Source: Lota lota
Lineage: Eukaryota > Chordata > Actinopteri > Gadiformes > Lotidae
Length of the DNA: 64,000 nucleotides
Assembly: GCA_026745465.1 (NCBI GenBank)
Contig: JACYXH010000826.1
Location: 6,192,724-6,256,723 of the forward strand
Direction of reading: 5' to 3'
In this document: one piece after another, positions 1 through 63,803 of the stretch
Numbering within the stretch: the stretch's first letter is position 1
Layout of the letters: every line of letters starts with the position of its first letter
Program-made: the position numbers and the translations under genes
The notes under the pieces: model-generated
Seen by the model: only the letters and a program-made list of their open reading frames with translations
Databases searched by the model: none
What the model was told of the DNA's origin: nothing

Positions 1-290
1 CTTAGTGTGCGTTTGTGTCCGATTGTGTGTATACGTGTGTGTGGAGTACAGTGTCTGTTTGTGTATATTAGGGTGTGTATGTTTGTATGTATTGTAGTGT
101 GTATGTGCATGTGTGTGTGTTTGTGTGTGTGCACGTGCGTGTTTTTGTGTGTTTGTGTGTGTGTGGGTGTATGTGTGTGTGTGTTCAAACGTTTGTAGCA
201 GGGGGAAGGGGTAGTGGGCTGCGTGTAAAGCCATGCAGTAAACACACAGAGGACCAGGGGTCTGAACACGGAGGAACACACAGGATTCAC
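1..290. repeat. TG-rich degenerate simple repeat and flank of CSPG5
   Basis: Positions 5-195 are an imperfect TG-rich tract with TA, TTG and CG interruptions. No gene is visible in the first 290 bases. Confidence 0.7.
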
Positions 291-295
291 AAATT

Positions 296-777
296 CTCAT
301 GTTAAAAATGTTTATTTCAACAGCTGTCTCAATCTTTTTTCAGTTCGAAGTCCCAAAAAAGTACAAAATAAAAACAAGTACATCAAAGGATTAGAAATCA
401 CATCAATGAAAACCAAGACACACTGTGTTCTTTTTTTTTTTAAATCAATCCAAGCTTTTTTTTTTCTTCCACTATTTATACATACTCACGGGGTTAGTCA
501 GACAAACATTAACATCTCTCAGTAGCTTCTATCTGTTTGTTTTTTTACAATAATATTGAACTTCTTTTTTCATCTTATGTATGCTTTTTCTTCAATCTTT
601 TTACAAAATACATCAATGCAGGCAGGGGACTGTGTATGGGTGCATATATAAATGTGTGTATGTTTCAGAAACATGTCTTCTGAAAGTAAGTGTGGATGGC
701 AGTGTGTGTATTTCTGTGTTTCTATAAGTGCATATAAATATGTTTACATGTATGTTTGTGTGTGTGTGTTTGTTTGT

Positions 778-832
<55 letters not shown>

Positions 833-1403
833 TGTGTGCGTGTATGTGTGTATGTATGTGAGCAAGTAGCGGGAGAAAGGGAGATTTGATTGACAGCAAC
901 GGAAAGGGGAGGAGCTGCCAGGCAGGGAGCATGAAAGGATGTTGCTTTGCAACAGCAGGGTTGGGTGGGCGGGGCTTCCGAAGGACAGCAGTATTCTTAA
1001 CATTAGGGGGGGTTGAAGCAGCGGTATAGGTAGCGGCGACAGCAGAGTGGTGGTGAGGTTTCTGTTCTTCAGCAGCCCAGGCTGCTTGTTGGCAGTGTAG
1101 CCGTGGCGGCGATGGTCTTCAAGACTGGGTCGGCTGGTCTGGTTGACGGTTGGTCGGTTTTGCTGGTTTGTTTGACATGGTAACCCATTTGGTGCACTTA
1201 ATCAGCTGGTGGAGAGCCAGGGGGGAGGAGGATGGGGTGAGAGAAAAGGGGGCGGGATCCATAGGGTTCTGGGGTGCGGGGACTGGCTCTCCTTGGCAGC
1301 GCGACTGGTCGAAGGGTGTGGTTGGTTGGCGGTTGGAGGGGGAAGGGCGGGGGGGTTGTCGTGGGGTGGGGCGGGGGGTTGCGGCGTGTCGTGAGGGCGG
1401 TCT
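296..1403 (-). other. cspg5: CSPG5 3' UTR with poly(A) signal
   Basis: Non-coding DNA after the TGA. An AATAAA hexamer on the minus strand lies at 310-315, so cleavage is expected near 290-300. The UTR contains a TG repeat at about 755-860 (CA in the mRNA) and AU-rich segments at 300-620. The exact end is inferred. Confidence 0.6.
783..832. repeat. (TG)n microsatellite in CSPG5 3' UTR
   Basis: Nearly perfect TG dinucleotides, flanked by interrupted TG/TTTG from about 755 to 865. Confidence 0.9.
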
Positions 1404-32372
<30,969 letters not shown>

Positions 32373-32760
32373 CCTTGCGTGCAAAAGCGATACAAATGAA
32401 ATCCGATTAAAACAATTAAAAAATAAAATCGTGGGACCTGTCTAGTCAAACGAGCTAAAAATGCGCAATAGTCCGAGTATGTCAATGTCTGGATTCGCCT
32501 GCAGTTGTGATAACGCGTCTAGACTCCCGCCTCCCTGCGCTTCTCCATAGTCGTGTGGTGGTCTCGAGTGGGCTCCTCGCTACTACTTCACCGCTCCTCT
32601 CAGCTGCTCAGCGCGCCATCGTCAGCGAGACGCGCGAGTTGTGTGTAGTATTTCGGAGTTTGGGGGGGTTGGGGGGCTGGGGGGCTGTGGGGGAGATCCT
32701 AGCGTAAAGTTACACACCAGCTTTTAGTTTGGGAGTTAGTGCTTTTGGCACTATTGAAGC
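32373..32760 (-). promoter_or_regulatory. cspg5: CSPG5 5' UTR and promoter region
   Basis: DNA just upstream of the CSPG5 ATG is CpG-enriched (32510-32640) relative to its surroundings, as expected of a vertebrate neural gene promoter. No clear TATA box was placed. The transcription start is not determined. Confidence 0.5.
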
Positions 32761-32859
32761 TCGGACGAGAGTTCGGCATACACACGGCGGTGGAGTGAGA
32801 CCCGCTGGACAACGCGACGGTCTCATCTGCGGATTGAGGATTTTCAGTCCCACCCCAAA

Positions 32860-32867
32860 TCCCCCCC

Positions 32868-32898
<31 letters not shown>

Positions 32899-32930
32899 AC
32901 ACACGTCTCTCTCTCTCTCTCTCTCTGCCC
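32860..32930. repeat. Poly-C, (CA)n and (CT)n compound repeat
   Basis: About 23 C, then CA to 32903, then CT to about 32926, upstream of CSPG5. A second C run lies at 33042-33060. Confidence 0.88.
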
Positions 32931-33333
32931 CTGCCCCTCCTCCCTCTGCCAGCGCTTTTCTTCTCCTTCTTTCAATAATCCTCTATTCATCTCGGAGACT
33001 TCTGGGTCCCACCGTGAGTGTGCACGCTGACTGTTGCGATGCCCCCCCCCCCCCCCCCCCGAAACATTGGAGATTTGGTAAAGAGTTGCTCATTACTTTT
33101 GTACGTGCACGTATTGCTTTACTGCGCCGACTCCAGCACCACCAGATGGATAATGGGCAACCATTTGTTTAGCGTTGACCACAACAACAAAGACAGCTCA
33201 CTACTTCGTACGTTTACAAAACTATCTGGGTGTAACTATAAAGACGTCCAGATTGTCAAAAAATCACGTTGTTTAAAAAAGAAAGAAAAACGTTTCCAAA
33301 ACACTGTGATAACAATCAAGAGATACAAACGAT

Positions 33334-33450
<117 letters not shown>

Positions 33451-34237
33451 GAGGGCGGGAGACGTTAATGAACGGATGTGTTGGTGAATGCGCGCGCGCG
33501 AGCTTTGGGGGTGAGGATGGTCGAGGGGGCGCGTGCATTCTTCGACAAAACAAAACGACAGAGGCAGAGAGCGGGACAGCGGGAGAGAGAGAGACATTTA
33601 ATAAGAGTGCTACATACAACACATATGTGTTGTGTTGTACATACACAATAGCAGTAGGCCTAAAGAAATGTAAACGCAACAAACAAAACAACTGTAAGCT
33701 AAAAAAGCACAAAAAAGAAGGTAGGCTATATTGCCTAAAAGAAAAGCTAACACGAGCAGGCAGTTTGTAAAACAAAACGGAATTCTAGATGTGTTCGGTG
33801 GCTTGTAAAAAGTAGGCCACGACCGCATTTGAGTACACTATGTGACTAATGTAAACAATCTGTTGCAAATACCCTCTAGAGTACAACTATTCCTCCAAAC
33901 AAATAGACTGGGATTAAACCCAAGACATCACGTTTCACGCTGTCTGTCTCTCTCTCTCTCTCTTTTATATTCATATTTACGTGTTTCTCTTTCACACACT
34001 CACATTCTCTCTCTCTCCCCTGCTCAAACAGGTGGTGATAAGATTAATCTCACATACAAAGTAGAATAAATCGTGATAGGAATTTGTCTGTGAATAGATT
34101 TACCTCGAAATATAGATTTTTGGAATATTGATTCGAAAGCAAATTTTAATGCAAATGCACAAACACATGTGGACAAACGCCCTGGTGTGTGCATCGAGTC
34201 CCATACACTTATCACTGCCACCTCTCCTCCACACACG

Positions 34238-34280
<43 letters not shown>

Positions 34281-34827
34281 AAATACAAATGCATAGATCG
34301 GGTTTGGGAGGGGTTGGGGGGAATCCTCTCATTGAATATGTGTGTCTCGTGCTTTTATTGTTAATGTGGACAGGATGAGACAGTTGGTTCCAGATTGAGA
34401 CAGTCCGTCATCACACGGATTAGGGCCATTGCATCCCCCTTTTCACTCACATATCATAACCTCAGTCTGCCCACTGAGGACTGAGGTTATTTGCAACATA
34501 ATTCCAGGAGGCTTATGTCACTGGACAATCCCTTTTCACAACACCCCAGCAACTTGGAGCACAACTGTCTGCTCTAATGAGGACTACAGTGCAGCCGTGC
34601 CTGGGAAACATTTCCTCAGCAGCTGACCTGGGGTTATCCAGTGGCCTACAGTATATGTCTCTATACATACTGACGATATCTCATTAGCTTATGTTGCAGC
34701 AGATAGTTGAGAATGTGAACAGACGTTAGCCTTGGAGCTCACGCCGCTGGATTCTGGCCAATCTGGCATGGACTGTGTTAGCCTATGGTCTATGTTGATC
34801 ACTATTTATAATGGTCAATACATACAT

Positions 34828-34866
<39 letters not shown>

Positions 34867-34934
34867 TCCTCATGTGCTAGCACAATCGCTCTTGATGATT
34901 GAATCTCCCTTTTCATTCAAACATTATAGTTTGT

Positions 34935-34935
<1 letters not shown>

Positions 34936-34988
<53 letters not shown>
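34936..34988. repeat. (ATCT)n tetranucleotide repeat
   Basis: About 13 perfect ATCT units. It is the same motif family as the GATA array at 23951, on the opposite strand. Confidence 0.93.
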
Positions 34989-34989
<1 letters not shown>

Positions 34990-35620
34990 CAGTATCTATA
35001 TCTATCTCTGTATCTAGCAAACAATGAATCAATGCATTTGGGGACATTTTTACTTGTGAATTCACACAGCACAAGATTAGCACAAACACCCAGCCATGAT
35101 GAACAGTGGGCATCTTACGTATTTTTGAGTACGGAAAATCCATGAACTGTCCTCATGCAAAAATATTGCATGAAAGACAAAGAGAAGACTTGAGGAATAT
35201 TCCAAGCGGAGAACAGAACAGTAAGAGGCAGTGTGTGAACACCTGTTTGTGTTTGTTGTCCTTCATGAATGCACGTCTGCTGGCTCCGCAGGGATGGAAC
35301 ATCGATGGCCCCACGTTGTTGAGCCAAACACAAATATTAGGCTTTTACAAGTTATGTATACCTAATCTATATTCAACATAATAAATAAACTGTCTTGGGG
35401 TATTGACACTTCCACTGCACCAGGGACTGAAATGGACTGAAAACTGAAGATCAATAGTAACAACTATTATTATTATTCTGAAAATATACAAAACACAGGT
35501 TTATAGTTAGACACAACTCAACGTTATACTTAGGATGCCCATGAGAACCACAGTGGTCCATAGTATTGCTGCACGTGCCTTTGTGTGTGTGTGTATAAGT
35601 GTGTGTACAGGTGTGTGCGT

Positions 35621-35658
<38 letters not shown>

Positions 35659-36149
35659 CACATACATACATGGTATGTAGATGGTAACTACAGATGGAAA
35701 ACCTTGTCTTAGTTGACATTTTCAAGAAGTTTCTGGAATTTTGGGCACCACCAACCACACAAGGGTGTTTTTATTAAACAGAATATTTATTAATCCATCT
35801 CTCAGAACACAATGAGGCAAGGCAACCAAGCTTATTAATAGCCCACTGATATAAGCCAAACACGTCTGTGCGTGTGAAAGACAGTCAGATATGACTGTTT
35901 TCTGTTTATTGATGAGATGCAAATTGAAGCATTTCATATTTCCACGTCTAAGTGTGTGTGGTATCTGTGTGATGTGATCATGTGCGCTGGCATGTTCAGG
36001 TCTGTCCATTATTAATTTGTTTGATTCATGATAATGATTATGATGATGTGAGGAGCAGGGTTGGGACTAAGGTGATGCATGGTCATGCATCCTTTATTCT
36101 GACCACTGCAATATCTCCATCATCATACGGCATCTAGCACAGAATTTGG

Positions 36150-36640
36150 TAAGAAAGAGAGAAAAAGAGTGAAAGCAAGAGAATAGAAGACATGACCAGA
36201 CAGAAGACAAGAGAAGCAACATTACATTTTGGGACAGGGGAAATCATTATGGTCCTTTGAGCTTCCCATAGCATCAGCAGAGTCAGAGAAAGGACAATGA
36301 GTTCAGTAGTACAGGGAAGAGGAGGAGAGAGGTGGAGAGGAGAGAGAAGAGAAGAGAAGAGAGCGAGAGATGAGGATAAGAGAGGTGAAGAGGAGAGGGA
36401 TATGGAAAGGAGGAGAGGAGAGAAAAGAAGAAGAGGGACGAGGAGAGAAAAAGAGAGAAAAAAAGGGAGATGAGAGAAGAGGAGAGGAGAGAAGGCAATG
36501 TATGAAAGAGGAGAAGAGGAGAGAATATTGGAAGAGAAGAGATTAAATAAGAGGAGAGGAGATTAAATAAGAGGAGAGGAGAGAAGAAGGGAAGAGAGGA
36601 GGAACCGAGTGGAGAGGAGCAGAATGGAGAGGATGAGAAG
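36150..36640. repeat. Purine-rich (GA/GGA) tract
   Basis: About 490 bases dominated by GAGAGGAGAAG-type sequence on the plus strand. Confidence 0.75.
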
Positions 36641-36734
36641 GGAGGATTTGTGAACTGTTGGCCCTCTTACACGTTTCATCATTTATGAGAACACACCCGT
36701 CAAGTTGGCAGTTTTATACATGCCTGACCATGCA

Positions 36735-36800
36735 GGGTTCAAACCCAGGCAACCTGTATGCACCCCTGAGCAAGATGCCTAACCCCTACCTACTCATCCG
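36735..36800 (+). mobile_element. SINE fragment
   Basis: GGGTTCAAACCCAGGCAACC (B-box-like) followed by CTGAGCAAGATGCCTAACCC, the same order as in the copies near 19215 and 48150. Confidence 0.55.
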
Positions 36801-39800
36801 TGCCAATTTATATACACTATGCATCTGCTGTTGGATTGTGAATACCTGCATCTTCACTACGTCCTTCTCTCCTGTGCATGGTGTAGTTGGTGCACAGTTA
36901 CATTGGTGTAGTTATCAGTATAGGAAACCTTGTATGTGGCTTCTTGCTGGGACTGTGATCTGAAAAACAAAGGAACGGTTGAGGATCTAAAGAGCATCCA
37001 GATAGAGCTCTCTGCACACACCACCCTGGCCCCTGACAGAAAGAACGTCCCATGTCACAGGCCCAGCAACAGTTGCTATGGAGCGGTTGTCGTGGCAACA
37101 GCCTCCTCTAACAAAAGGGCACTCGGCTGCTGCGGTTAAGTAAAGAGTCACAGGGTGAAACTGCACGCACGAGGATGCAAGCACACAGAAGATACACACC
37201 TGCACTTGGACAACACAAAATGTTAACGATACTACACTTCCTCTTGGTGGAATATAACCATGTAAACACAGCAAGTAATACAGGAAGTTTGGAGCGAGTA
37301 ACAATTATATAACAAGGATACAACAATAACACACATATACAGCGCAACTGGGGTTTCTTAAAGAGGGGAAATGAAAGGAGGAAGCTGTGGGATGATGACT
37401 AATGTTTATAAAATGTCGTTAAGATTAGATTTAATTAGATTGTCATTTATCAAACCCTAGAGGCTAGTTGGAACAGCAAAAAACGCAAGAACAAAGCATG
37501 GTTTAATACATCTGACTAACTTAATTACAGTAATGGACAGAAGTGTTTTCATATTTATACATTTGTTTTTAATGGAGATATGAATCGATATTTTTATACT
37601 AGGGGAGTTTGAGAATGAGTTTCCATGTAAGATGGTAGTCATGAATTTAACTGTATGGATTGCTCCATCTATCCATCCGCACACACGAACACACCTGACC
37701 AACCCAGTCACACACCAATCCATCCACAAATGCATCCACCTTTCCTACAATTCATCCATCCATCCATGCCTGTCAGAAGACATAACCTATCTCTCTTTCT
37801 CCTCATCCTTGTCTCTCATTTAGAAAAGGGGGGCTGCCAAAAAGACAGACAGATGGACAGATGGTTAGGAAGACAGCAGATTGTATAAAACCAAAATACA
37901 AGAGAAAGATGACAGAAGACAAGATTAAGTGATATAGAGAGAATGAGAGTATAGTGAGAGCAGTGATGGTGGCCGAGTGGAAGAGAAGAGAAATATAGTG
38001 GAGTTATAGAGTTTGATGTTAACCTGTAGTGGCAGAATCAGTGTGGATGTATGGATCGAGGAAAAGGACAGTGTTAATTATGAAAGGCGTCCAGAGTGCA
38101 TAAAAAGTGCTGCCTTATGTTCCATGTATGTATGGACAGGGCATGGACAGGGATATCAAATTTAAGTTTGATATCTTTAACAGGTGTAATTGTATATAAT
38201 ATAAATATATATAATTAGACCTCTTAAAGATACAAATTTAAAACCCAGCTATTTTGATGAAGCACTTCTTTTCAAGATGTTCTATAATGCAGCCCATCAC
38301 ATTAAACATTCAACCAATATATATTATTAATAGTGAGAACATACAAGAACGTAAATGAGGTCAAACGACTGCTGTGATTAGTGGAATGGTCATCAATGTG
38401 TACAGTATCAAGTGTTTCACACAAAATGTTTTCTGCATGTTTGGAGAGTCAGGCTAAAAATGGGACCACATGTGGCCGATTTGATGTTTTTGCAAAATGG
38501 TCTCAATAACATCCCCATGTCCCATATCCCGAGGTTGTCAACATACCTTCCAATAATTCACACATTTACCACTTTTATGACAGTGTGAAAGTAGTCAGTA
38601 GCATCTTTAAGTTTAAGCAGAACCTTTTTAATAGCCAGTGACATGCAAAATGTTTGTCATTTTCTAAGAAGAAAGGGTATATTAGATATTGGCGTTTCAG
38701 TACATGCCAATTTATTTGTACATGAACTGCAGACTGAAGGAACATTTGGTTTATTAGAGGGTTAATTGTCACAAGGACATGAGTGGAGTGAAATGACCTG
38801 ACTCCAGACGTGGCTCTCATACAAAAAGACGTTTATTTGACAGTGTGTAGGTCCAGACCCCATAAAAAGACAAACGCAAAGAAAAAAAAGAAAACAATAA
38901 AAATAAAAACAACTGCTACAAATATTCTGAAGAACAATGAGAGCTCAGTCTACACAAAGTTTATTCATTAAAAATACATTACCATAAACACAGAAAGAGT
39001 AGCCAAAAAAGTATTACATATGGAAGGGGGTTCCTGGCTTTTCCTTCCAGGACAAATATTCAACAGCCTGGAAAGTTCAGTGAGGGGGTACGTTAAAATT
39101 GTGTCATTGCAAAATGTATGGACGTGTGTCGTATGTTTATGTGTGTGTATGTGTGTGCGCAGGTTTCTCCTTCCTGTTAAGAGAATGGCGCCGGAGGCCA
39201 ACGGGCCACGTGCTAGCAGTCCGTTGGATCTGGAAGAGCACGGCATTGCGGGAGGAGGCAGGAAAGCTAGGACGTTGCGCGGCCATGTCGGAGAGGTAGC
39301 GCTTAGCGAGAGGAAGCGCTCTAACGAGAGGTAGCTAGGCGAGGAGCAAAGAGGAGGTAGCAGAGAGTTGCTAACAGTACTAGCGAGAAAACAGCGGGGG
39401 GGTAAAGAGGGGAAAAGGGGGTGGAGCTAAAGGCATAAGCCCACCACTTACCACTACCTTAAGTACTGCAAATAATCAAAAAGTAAACATTTGGCATTTG
39501 CTTTTCAATCCCGTACTCTGATTAGAGCATTTCAGTCCAGCTTCGAAATATGTCAAATGTAATAACTGATATAATTAGCCATTTGACAAGTACATATATT
39601 GGCAGAACTATGATGGACATATGTACATATTAAGCACATGTAGTAACACACATACTTATACTATTAGTATATACGAACATGTTAGCTTGTGTTGACCCAT
39701 TTTCCCATCAAGCTCGAAAGTGGAATAAGACCGTTGTAATCAAGTCCCTTGTGTGTGGGGCGTGTGTGTGAGAGGTAGGCGGTGTTGGGGGGGGGGGGGG

Positions 39801-39892
39801 GGGGGGGCTTGCATTAGAGGAGACAGCGCAGAGCGTAGTAAGCTAGTATTAGTAGTAGGCTTTATCATCAGCACCTAGACGACCACCGTGCA

Positions 39893-39995
39893 CATGTACA
39901 GATTCAGTAGTGCACTGGCGAGAGGAGAGCGCATGTTACAGATCCAGTAGTGCATCGTGCACCAGGAGAGTACACGTTACAGATACAGTAGTGAT
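39893..39995. repeat. Short tandem of about 46 bp
   Basis: Units around CAGATTCAGTAGTGCACTGG, CAGATCCAGTAGTGCATCGT and CAGATACAGTAGTGATTCAG, spaced 45-50 bases, in the SMARCC1 3' UTR. Confidence 0.65.
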
Positions 39996-40421
39996 TCAGT
40001 CAGAAACCAAGATGGCACCACATGCGTTTCTAGGGTGCATTGCGAGGTGTCCAGCCAGTCTACAGAGAACATCCAGAATTGTGTGTGTGCAAGTATGTTA
40101 CAGATGGGTGGTTGGCTTATGTAATACGAATGTGTAGGAGTTGAATCAATTTGACCACACCCTTCGATCAATAGAAGGGATACATCCACCCACCTGCACA
40201 CACAAACACACACACCTACAGTGTATCGTTTTTAAAGGAGCGTAGAGGTAGATACTCAGCAAGACTAGAGCATTTGGGCAACCAGTGTTTGTGTGTATGC
40301 GTGTTCATTGGATTGATAACCTTATTCCACATGATTACCACACTACTGATGTATCTGAACTCTTGGTAGCAATACAGTCTCACCCTTTCCCCCTAATGGT
40401 AAGGTAAGGGATCACAGAGTA

Positions 40422-40573
<152 letters not shown>

Positions 40574-40874
40574 CGAGCATGGGGGTCTTTATAAAGGGAG
40601 ACCGAGAGAGAGGGTCCGGGGTGGGAGTCTACAGCATCATTAGAAGGTAAATAAGCGATGGGGGGTAGATCATCGTGTCATCCTCCCTAGTTCATTAAAT
40701 AGAGATGACTCTGCGGATGAGCGTCTGTGAGGCCATAGCAGAGTAAAAAACAGTGTTCACTAAACGACCCTCGCCGCTGTGCCCTGAGAGAAGCCGGGGG
40801 GGGGGGGCATGCATGGATGTGGCGATGTAGGACAGATGGAGACATGTAAGCTTGGGTCAGACTTGCCTTTGAGC

Positions 40875-40917
<43 letters not shown>

Positions 40918-41071
40918 GTGTGTAGGTGTGTAGGTGCAGGTCTGTGTAAAAGAAAAAAGCTATCGTAGTTTTTGAGGTTTGGGAAAGAAATATCTAGCCA
41001 GGAAGGAAGGCCATTAATGGGTATTCATGTCAGATAGTTAGTGAGAGTGTGTGTGAGTGTGTGTGAGTGTC

Positions 41072-60057
<18,986 letters not shown>

Positions 60058-60215
60058 TGTGTTTTGTCCACTACGTTTTTTCTTTCTCCTCCACGGCGTC
60101 CCTCACCGTGCAAGTTTTCGAATGAAATTGCGCAGCCGCAGACGATGTCATATTTTTAAGTCTCGCGGTACAAAAATAGAGAGCTTCATGGGAAACGTAG
60201 TCCATTTTCATCTTA
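60058..60215 (-). promoter_or_regulatory. smarcc1: SMARCC1 proximal promoter with ZNF143/SBS-like site
   Basis: A CpG-containing region directly upstream of the ATG. On the minus strand ACTACGTTTCCCATG (60187-60201) matches the ACTACAnTTCCCA core of the ZNF143 (Staf) promoter element typical of housekeeping genes. A CTCGCG motif lies nearby at 60162-60168. No TATA box was placed. Confidence 0.55.
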
Positions 60216-61905
60216 ATTGATTAAAATCGATCTCATATTACTGAATTTATGTGGAATAAACATTATATTGTACATTTTATCATTGTATTATTTGTTTAAT
60301 TAAAGTATCAATGCAATTATTGAGTACGTGTCCTGCTGTAAACTACACTAAAGTATACTACCCAAATATACCTGACTACTGCCCTCTGGTGACAAATAAA
60401 GGAAAATACAACCCACAATCTACAGCCACTAAATTCAAATTTGTTAAACCTGAACTGTGCACAATTATGCCAATATGAATAGCGGGAAAACATTAGACCA
60501 AGGGTGGTATACACCGCACTATAGTGCAGTAGGCCCACAGAGTGTCTCCCTGGTCCGTCCCTATAGTGCAGTAGACCTACAGTGTCTCCCTGGTTCATCT
60601 AGTGCAGTAGGCCTACAGAGTGTCTCCCTGGTCTATCTCAAGGGCAGTAATCCTACAGAGGAAATGTGGGTGCAGCCAGGGTGTTAATACATTATCTCTA
60701 TTTACATGTTAAATGCGGTCAGGGTAACTATTATGTTGTATGTCCTTGAGTTTACTGATAATAATAATGATCTTATACATACATGGCTACATTTGGTATT
60801 GGTGAGTTATTGATGGTAACTCATTTTTTTGTTGATCAAATGGTTTTCTTGGTCAATCACTTATGTTTGGTCTATTCTTTCGATTTGTAAGAATATAAAA
60901 TATGACGCTTTATGAAGATGGTTTATAAATTGGCTGACAATTCAAGAAATAAGGTTAAAAAGCACAACAGCAGAAGTAGAAGAAAAGCAAAAATACAATT
61001 TCACACATACTATTAGGTAAAGAGACCCTCTGGTGTGTGGCAATGCTTACACTGCATTACACATAGCACACTCTTGGAACGGCAAGCTAACATTTACGTT
61101 AATTGTTGAGATTGACAGTGGGACAAGAAGACTACATTCTTATTTTAATTTATCTAATGAAATTACAGGATACACTGACCTATGGTATTTTAATATTTTA
61201 CAAAGCAGGAGCTGGGAGGAAATCTACCCGAATTGCCACGTTTAGATATTTTATCATTTGGCCTTTTCACTCGTCTAAAGATTATTGGGCGGCCTTAACT
61301 ACTGATGTGTACGATAACGCCATGGGTCTTTGGAAATTAGGCTTCCGTCAAAAATTTTTGCAAATTAGGCCTACTCAAAATGGGTTGGCTATGTGTTTTA
61401 TTTTTTGATCTACCTTTCGCTCTTTGAAAAAAAAACACATCAATTAAATGGTCTTAAACTATGGTACGTACTGCAATTATTACTCTGAAACATATACTAG
61501 GCAGAAGGAAGTGAACCCACGTTGTGTGGACACATGAAAAATAAATGTACACTGTACTTGATTTTTGAAGTTGTACCTCAATTGTGAACAATTATATAAA
61601 CAGACAGACGACTAGATGGATAGATTAATGTTCGCCATCTCGTACATTTGAGATGTTAAACTTCTCACGTATACGCTCTCTATTGCTATCCCTAATGTCA
61701 TGTTAATGGAGACCTGTAGATGGGGACAATGTACAGAAACGTGTCTCGTTTAGCAGAAATAAAAAATACAGATAGCGTACTAATATACTGTAGTATGGTT
61801 TTAGGACATTCTTTTTTAATCATGTGTGCTGGTGATGAGGTGTTTCAAACAATCTATCAATTAACCTTATTAAAATAAATTCTGGACAATTTAAATTTCC
61901 TAATA
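60216..61905. other. Intergenic region between SMARCC1 promoter and the next gene
   Basis: AT-rich DNA with no coding sequence recognised on either strand. It contains a short tandem array at 60510-60665. Confidence 0.6.
60510..60665. repeat. Tandem of about 45 bp, 3-4 copies
   Basis: Units contain TAGTGCAGTAGGCCCACAGA and GTGTCTCCCTGGTCCGTCC, repeated near 60522, 60563, 60600 and (decayed) 60640. Confidence 0.75.
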
Positions 61906-63803
61906 AAAACATTTTATTCATTTAAAATGCAGACAAAAATAGACACATTATAAAAAGACTTTGGGAACAAAGCCTGCCAATAGACTGTATAAAATACAGT
62001 CTGTAACGCCACAGTCTCACTCATCAATGGGCAAAGTAACTGATGATAGAACATGAAGTAAAACCAATGGAAATGAAATGAACAAAGACAAAAACATTAC
62101 CACTTTGTTGAGCCGCCACCTCAGGTCTTGCATCTACTCATACTAATACTATTTTGTTATTTTTATATAATGTATATTTTAATGTAAACCGTGAAAATGT
62201 GTACCACGAAAGAGTAGCAGGTGTTTTGTCCTCAGGCTTACTTAAACTGTGCCTTCACACCACGTGTCACGCAATAGAACACACCAACACAGAAATTTAA
62301 AATAAAATAAAATTGTGGTTCCGAGAAAGTACAGTTATATACTGTCACCAAGAAAAGAGATCACAGTTTTCATAGCATTAAGGCCTGTGACTAACAGGAG
62401 CTCCCAGTGGTTATGATCCAGGCCTCCTTTCCCCTCCTAGGCCAAATTAATCGAGAAGCTAGCAGTAGGTTGTGGCTTTGAAAGAAAACAAGAAGATTGG
62501 CAATTTGCTGTTGTGGGACAAAGCCATCCTGCACTCCTAATCCAAATGGTGTCTTTTGGCCTATGCAGTCCTGGCTTGCGTTGTTCGTAATAAACGTCTG
62601 AAGGCGAATCAGTACAAAAGGCTGCTCATGTTCCAACATATGGCACCGGGGCTGTGGACTACAGCTTAAGTGTTGTTGTGCATTTCTAATACTGAGTAAC
62701 AAACTGAATAACTAATACTAAATGACAGCAGAACTGTAGGTTTGGCTCAATTGATTCTACACAGTCACAACATGCAGCTATGCCACCAAAACCCACTTAG
62801 CTGGAAAGGCCACGTTTTGACGGACTAAAGCTACACGTTTTGGCAAAGGGTGCTCTGTAGAAAACAAAAAGGGTACCACAGTTAAGAAAAGACCCGAAAA
62901 ACAATTTTAACCCAAAACTGAATTGCATTGGATATTACTATGCTTGGATTCAAGTGTAAACAATGGTTGCTCCAATTTAAGGAATTCAATGCTACTGACC
63001 AACAAAACACAAACCTAGGGAGAAAATGACAGCTTTCTAATGGTAGATGAATATCAATACGTGCTACATTCACCTTCAATTTATATGAATTGACCAGTAA
63101 AGGCAATCAATAAAAAAAAAGTGTTCCATTGGGGACCTATAAAGCCTCTAGATATACTAACTATAAAGATTGGCATTAATTCTGCTTAAAGAAGATCTAC
63201 ATGTATGTATCTGGTCTAGAGGGAGTCTTAATAGCGTACCATGTGATCTGACTTGTGTCTAGCTGGACTGACTGATATGTGATCCGTAAAATACTTAAAA
63301 AAACACTTGGTAACACCAACATCTGGTAACGCATTTGTTGTAAATGCTCTTAAAACAAACATACATGGAAAGGTTGATTGACTCTTGTGGACCTCATTCA
63401 ACAGCTCATTTACACACTTACATACATGGTTCATTTTCATCCAAACGCTAAGTTACAGAATAAAACACTGCAATTCAACTGTACCACAAATCAATGAAAA
63501 CATGTTCTCCAAATGAGCATTCAGAGAACGTGAATGCATCAAAAAAGGGACCATGGGTGAACTTAGAGGTTCTTCAACACCGGAACCATCGGCGATGTGA
63601 GGAGCATCCACTGGTAGTGGAGGATCTATCGTGGACCAACCCGACTTATAAGTCCTCCTCATTGGATATAAACATCAACACTGGTTTGGGCTTGGGGTAG
63701 TATGTCACTCCCAGAAAGAGAGGTTACCCAACAGGGGGGGATATAGAGATAGAGATGTATATCAATAAAAAGAAAGAAACACACACACACAGGGAGAGAG
63801 CTG
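61906..63803 (-). other. Probable 3' UTR of the right-edge gene
   Basis: Non-coding AT-rich DNA after the stop at 63804. An AATAAA hexamer on the minus strand lies at 61913-61918, the best candidate poly(A) signal before the SMARCC1 promoter. A further small exon near 63652-63705 cannot be excluded. Confidence 0.4.

Larger units (their letters stand above)
33500..38810. other. Intergenic region between CSPG5 5' end and SMARCC1 3' end
   Basis: No coding exon recognised on either strand. It contains (CA)n at 34241-34273, (TA)n at 34832-34862, (ATCT)n at 34936-34988, (TG)n at 35622-35656, a purine-rich tract at 36150-36640, a SINE fragment near 36735 and CATC-type repeats near 37745-37770. Confidence 0.7.

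Noticed and set aside
61033-61408. Open frame of about 100 codons upstream of SMARCC1
   Set aside because: No recognisable motif, AT-rich composition, no splice or promoter context.
63652-63705. Final exon for the right-edge gene reading TYYPKPKPVLMFISNEEDL and stop
   Set aside because: The peptide looks protein-like, but its acceptor phase (needs phase 1) does not agree with any GT in the exon at 63804-63957, all of which give phase 0. Left as a possibility only.
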